Shown here: positions 60,974 to 64,000 of the stretch, piece by piece
Position numbering within the stretch: the stretch's first letter is position 1
How the letters are laid out: every line of letters starts with the position of its first letter
Assembly (NCBI RefSeq): GCF_023534745.1
Contig: NZ_JAMHJQ010000007.1
Coordinates: 227,144-291,143, forward strand
DNA length: 64,000 nt
Reading direction: 5' to 3'
DNA from: Streptomyces sp. 35G-GA-8
GTDB lineage: Bacteria; Actinomycetota; Actinomycetes; Streptomycetales; Streptomycetaceae
Program-made: the position numbers and the translations under genes
The notes under the pieces: generated by a model
What the model saw: the letters and a program-made list of their open reading frames with translations, nothing else
Database searches by the model: none
Told to the model about the DNA's origin: nothing

Positions 60974-61635
60974 GTTCTGTCCGTCGGGGCGTCGTCGGGC
61001 GCCGGACCGTACGCCGGGCCCCAGCCGTCCCAGCGCGGCTCCGGATCGCGCGGACCGAACAGCGCCGTCAGGGCCAGATGGACCACCATCGCCGCGATCG
61101 GCCACGCCAGCAGCGCGCCCTTCGCGTTCAATTCGAGCGGCGCGTCGAACGTGACGCCCTTGCCGACCGCCCTGGCGTGCGCCACCACGTCCGACGTGGG
61201 GCCGAACCAGACACCGATCCGCCAGGCGAGCACCGCGCCCAGCAGCCCGCCCAGCGCCAGGCCCACCACCAACGGGATACCGCCGCGCCTGCGGAAGAGG
61301 AAGACCAGCACCGCGCTGACCACCCCGAAGGCGAGCGCCAGCAGCAGGAACGTACCGTCCACCGCGATCGCCTCCTCGCCCTCGGTGTCCTTGAGGAACA
61401 CCGCCGTCTCGTCCGAGATCAACGGGATGCGCGGCGAGAGCCACAGCCACAGCAGTCCGAGCGCCAGACCGGAGAGCGCGACCACCACCATCACCACGAC
61501 GGCCTGGCGCAGTTCGGTCGCCATATCGGGCCCCTTCTCCGCTTCGGCCCCGGAATAGGGCGATCCCCCGGCCTGCGGTGTCTGCCAGGGATCGTCGTGC
61601 GGCGGTTGGTGGGGCGGTGTCAAAGGTGCGGTCAC
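60970..61635 (-). CDS. DUF2567 membrane protein
   Basis: 221 residues from GTG 61635. Cytosolic Pro/His-rich N-terminus (about 1-40), then four membrane segments (about 44-66, 94-114, 121-140 and 171-191) with an acidic outer loop SDETAVFLKDTEGEEAIAVDG. Matches DUF2567 proteins of Streptomyces; function unknown. Convergent with ybaK, sharing the CTAG stop overlap. Confidence 0.8.
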   Translation of the reverse strand: MTAPLTPPHQPPHDDPWQTPQAGGSPYSGAEAEKGPDMATELRQAVVVMVVVALSGLALGLLWLWLSPRIPLISDETAVFLKDTEGEEAIAVDGTFLLLALAFGVVSAVLVFLFRRRGGIPLVVGLALGGLLGAVLAWRIGVWFGPTSDVVAHARAVGKGVTFDAPLELNAKGALLAWPIAAMVVHLALTALFGPRDPEPRWDGWGPAYGPAPDDAPTDRT

Positions 61636-61669
61636 TGTGCCATCGTGCCAGTCCTGGCCAGGGGGTGCC

Positions 61670-62533
61670 TCATCGGACCGCCGCCCGCCGGTATGCCCAG
61701 GTGGCCACAGCCAGCGAGCAGACCCCCACCGCCGCGCACACCGCGAGATCGAAAGCCACCACCGGCCAGTCGGGACGGGCGTCGAACGTACGGGCAAGAG
61801 CCTCCACCCCGTACGTGGAAGGCAGCAGATCACGCGCGTACGCGATCGGTCCTGGCAGCCGGTCACCGGGCAGCACGCCCAGCAGCAGCGCCGCCGACAT
61901 GCCCAGCTGGCCCAGCAGCGTCGCCAGCTCCTGCCGGGGCGCGAGCAGCCCGAGCGCCGCCCCCAGACCGGCGAGCGCCGCACCCGACAGCGGGATCACC
62001 GCGACCAGCACCCAGAGATGGGTGAGCGGCAGTTGGAAGAGCACACTGCCGGTGACGGCCGTGACCGCCGTGCCCGGCACCGTGAACGAGGCATAGGCAC
62101 CGGCCGCGCCGAGCACCACCGCCGCGGGCGGCACGGGCAGCGTGGCGTAGTGGTCGAGCCCGCCGCTCGCGCGCAGCTGACCGAAGTACTGGGCGAGCAG
62201 ATTGAGCGCCACGAACGCGACGACGAGCACACTCGACCCGGCGACCACCGCCCGTGCCTCGTCACCCCCGTCCACCACGCCCCGCATCAGGATCATGATC
62301 CCGACCGACTGGAACGTCGCCACGAAAAGCAGCGGGATCCGCGCGACCCGGGCCCGGGACAGCTGGGCGCGGTACACGGCGGCGAGCGAGGGCAGCAGCC
62401 GCGCCCGGGGCGCGAGCGGCGCGGGCGCACCGTCCGCCGGCTCGTTCGCGGTCGCGGTCCCGACCCTCCCGGACACGGCCTCCGCGGGCACGATGCTCAC
62501 GTGGTACTGCTCCTGTTCGGTACGGGCGTACAT
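61670..62533 (-). CDS. ABC-2-type exporter permease
   Basis: 287 residues from ATG 62533 (GTG 62506 is an alternative; no strong ribosome binding site). Six membrane segments from about residue 70, including LNLLAQYFGQLRASGGLDHYATLPVP, typical of ABC-2 permeases. Partner of the ATPase ending 8 nt upstream. Direction is export; cargo unknown. Confidence 0.88.
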   Translation of the reverse strand: MYARTEQEQYHVSIVPAEAVSGRVGTATANEPADGAPAPLAPRARLLPSLAAVYRAQLSRARVARIPLLFVATFQSVGIMILMRGVVDGGDEARAVVAGSSVLVVAFVALNLLAQYFGQLRASGGLDHYATLPVPPAAVVLGAAGAYASFTVPGTAVTAVTGSVLFQLPLTHLWVLVAVIPLSGAALAGLGAALGLLAPRQELATLLGQLGMSAALLLGVLPGDRLPGPIAYARDLLPSTYGVEALARTFDARPDWPVVAFDLAVCAAVGVCSLAVATWAYRRAAVR

Positions 62534-62540
62534 CCGTCGC

Positions 62541-63521
62541 TCACGCCTTGACCAGCCCCTTCGCCCGGCCGCCGAGCGCCAGATAGACATCTTCCAGACT
62601 CGGCGTCGCCAGGGTGAAATCGTCCAGCGCCGCGAAGGCGGCGCCACCGGTCACCGCGGCGACCGCCGCGCGCGCCTCGTCCGGTGCGAGCCGCAGCACC
62701 CAGCGGCGCCCCGACTCCTGCGCCGAGTCCCGCAGCGCCGCGACCTCGGGAACATCGAGCGGCGCGCGCTCGCGCCACACCAGCTCCACCCGCACCTCGC
62801 CGGCGACCTCTTCCTTGAGCCCGGACGGGGTGTCACAGGCGATGACCTTGCCCCGCTCCAGCACGGCCACGCGGTCCAGCACGGTCTCGGCCTCGATGAC
62901 GTTGTGGGTGACGAGCAGTACGGTCACACCGTGCTCGGCCCGCCGCCGGTCCACGGCCGCCCACACCGCGCGCCGCGCGACCGGGTCCATCCCGGTGGTC
63001 GGCTCGTCAAGTACGAGCACGGGCCGCTCCCCCACCAGCGCGGCGGCGAAACAGGCCAGCCGCCGCTGGCCCCCCGACAACTTCTTCAGGGGCCGCCCGG
63101 CGATCTCGGTGAGTCCCAGCTCCGCCAGCACATCGTCCCGCGCGGCCCGAGCGACCCGCAGCGACAGTCCACGCAGCCGGCCGGTGGTCTCCGCCGCGAG
63201 CGCGACGGTCAGTTCGTCCAGCGCGGTCGACTCCTGGCCGAGATAGCCGATGAGCCGGGAGGCGCGCTCGGGATGCCGCACCAGATCGTGCCCCAGGACC
63301 TCGACCTCACCGGAGTCGGGCCGCATCAGACCCGTGAGCTGGCGTACGAGCGTGGACTTACCCGCGCCGTTGGGCCCGAGCAGACCGAAGATCTCACCGC
63401 GCCGCACATCGAGGGAAACCCCATCGGTGGCCCGCACCGCGGGCGTCCCGGGAACGCCGCGTCTGCCGCGCGCGGCGGGGTACGTCTTGACCACATCGCG
63501 CACCACGCACACCGTACTCAC
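62541..63521 (-). CDS. ABC exporter ATP-binding protein (DrrA-like)
   Basis: 326 residues from GTG 63521. Walker A GPNGAGKSTLVRQL (about 47-60), signature KLSGGQRRLACFAAALV, Walker B VLVLDEPTTGMDP (about 170-182), H-loop THNV. The C-terminal domain of about 100 residues resembles drug-exporter DrrA-type proteins. A TAAGGT -10 box (63535-63530) lies 8 nt before the GTG, so the mRNA is probably leaderless. With the permease it forms an exporter of unknown substrate; antibiotics or lipids are typical for the family. Confidence 0.93.
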   Translation of the reverse strand: MSTVCVVRDVVKTYPAARGRRGVPGTPAVRATDGVSLDVRRGEIFGLLGPNGAGKSTLVRQLTGLMRPDSGEVEVLGHDLVRHPERASRLIGYLGQESTALDELTVALAAETTGRLRGLSLRVARAARDDVLAELGLTEIAGRPLKKLSGGQRRLACFAAALVGERPVLVLDEPTTGMDPVARRAVWAAVDRRRAEHGVTVLLVTHNVIEAETVLDRVAVLERGKVIACDTPSGLKEEVAGEVRVELVWRERAPLDVPEVAALRDSAQESGRRWVLRLAPDEARAAVAAVTGGAAFAALDDFTLATPSLEDVYLALGGRAKGLVKA

Positions 63522-63576
63522 GAGCAAGGACCTTACGTTGTAGGGGTTCGCCGGTCTTTGGCCGGGGCGGGTTTTC

Positions 63577-63641
63577 GTGTGCGGGTTGTCGCCGGGGTGC
63601 GTTTCGGCTAAGTCCGGTGGTGGTGTGCGGGTTGTCGCCGG
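63577..63641. repeat. 19-bp direct repeat
   Basis: GTGTGCGGGTTGTCGCCGG at 63577-63595 and 63623-63641 (46-bp period). Upstream of the ABC ATPase; no function suggested. Confidence 0.8.
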
Positions 63642-64000
63642 TGGTCGCTCCGGGCCCGCGCCCGGGACTGCATGCTGTGCTTTCCCGGGGGACACCCCCG
63701 GACCCCCGTACGGCGCGCAGCTGCCCAGACGTTGGTTCGGGCGTTCGCGCGCCACAAATCACGCTCTACGTCCCGGACACGACCCCTGCGCGCCCCCCTT
63801 CACCGCCCGCACAAGCAGCCCAGCCGACCGCGAGGGCAAGTGCGCCCACGGGCAGGAGGGGGCCGGGGTCGGAGGAGGTGCGTGTCCGGACACTAAAGCG
63901 TGATTTGTGGCGCGCGGACGCCCGAACCAACGACAGGCCAGAACCGCGCCGTAAATCATGCCGTCCGGACATGTACCTCCGGAGGCCCCGGCCCCCGGCA
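63642..64000. other. Terminal non-coding region with a 52-bp inverted repeat
   Basis: No open frame here has coding-like composition. Left arm 63730-63781 begins CGTTGGTTCGGGCGTTCGCG and right arm 63881-63932 is its reverse complement with 6 mismatches in 52 (arms enclose 99 bp). The middle of the arms (GCGCCACAAATCACGCT) is AT-richer and identical in both. The right side of the window may cut a larger repeat or gene. Confidence 0.65.

Overview
The window is high-GC actinobacterial DNA, almost certainly from a Streptomyces chromosome. Signs are the strong third-position G/C bias, GTG/TTG starts, TAGGNT-type -10 boxes, Streptomyces-style ATPase/XRE/DUF397 regulators, TrpM, and the bifunctional isomerase PriA. 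From memory, the order gltD-gltB, ADP-ribosylglycohydrolases, trpABMC, trpE, hisI, hisF-priA-hisH-hisB-hisC-hisD matches the S. coelicolor core chromosome. No tRNA, rRNA, phage, IS transposase or CRISPR was seen.

Layout. 1-20.7 kb is a mosaic of small units: a HEAT-repeat protein (5' end outside the window), a secreted RNase Sa-type ribonuclease with its barstar inhibitor, Lrp with AzlCD, a DEAD-box helicase, a cold-shock protein, and a two-component pair (sensor kinase, LuxR-type regulator). That pair is split by a TetR/cupin/alpha-beta-hydrolase cassette with a clear operator over its promoter. Then come an ATPase/XRE/DUF397 regulator set, DUF6879, a lipid-kinase-like protein, SDR/TetR with two identical operators, and a VWA protein. 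20.9-28.3 kb holds gltBD (GOGAT), with a GlnR-like box upstream, and a VIT/CCC1 transporter. 28.5-36.4 kb is one seven-gene run in which every start overlaps the preceding stop by 4 nt: four ADP-ribosylglycohydrolase-family proteins, a PfkB kinase, a CaiB-type CoA-transferase and a CitE-like lyase. 36.4-40.5 kb, on the minus strand, is an SdpC/SdpA/SdpB-type antimicrobial peptide locus with a PH-like membrane protein, a PrsW-like intramembrane protease and a small LuxR-type regulator. 40.7-56.5 kb, also minus strand, carries lgt, a DsbA-like protein, the trp genes (trpA, B, M, C, E) and the his genes (I, F, priA, H, B, C, D) with accessory membrane proteins and a RidA. 56.7-63.5 kb has a large membrane protein, a hypothetical, a Lon-domain protein, YbaK, a DUF2567 protein and an ABC exporter. 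The last 480 bases hold no convincing gene but contain a 52-bp inverted repeat.

How it fits together. GOGAT makes glutamate, the amino donor used in trp and his synthesis. PriA serves both pathways (HisA and TrpF reactions), so the adjacent trp and his sets form one aromatic/histidine block. RidA between hisF and priA probably limits enamine damage. The ADP-ribosylglycohydrolase run looks like a catabolic module that cleaves an N-glycosidic bond, phosphorylates the freed pentose and processes an acid through CoA activation and lyase cleavage; its substrate is unknown. The Sdp locus looks like a complete toxin maturation set without a recognisable SdpI immunity protein, which puts attention on the membrane proteins beside it.

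Most unusual non-coding signals: two copies of a roughly 180-200 bp palindromic element whose CTAG end forms the stop codon of the preceding gene in both cases; operator-like palindromes placed exactly on promoters; and many apparently leaderless genes.
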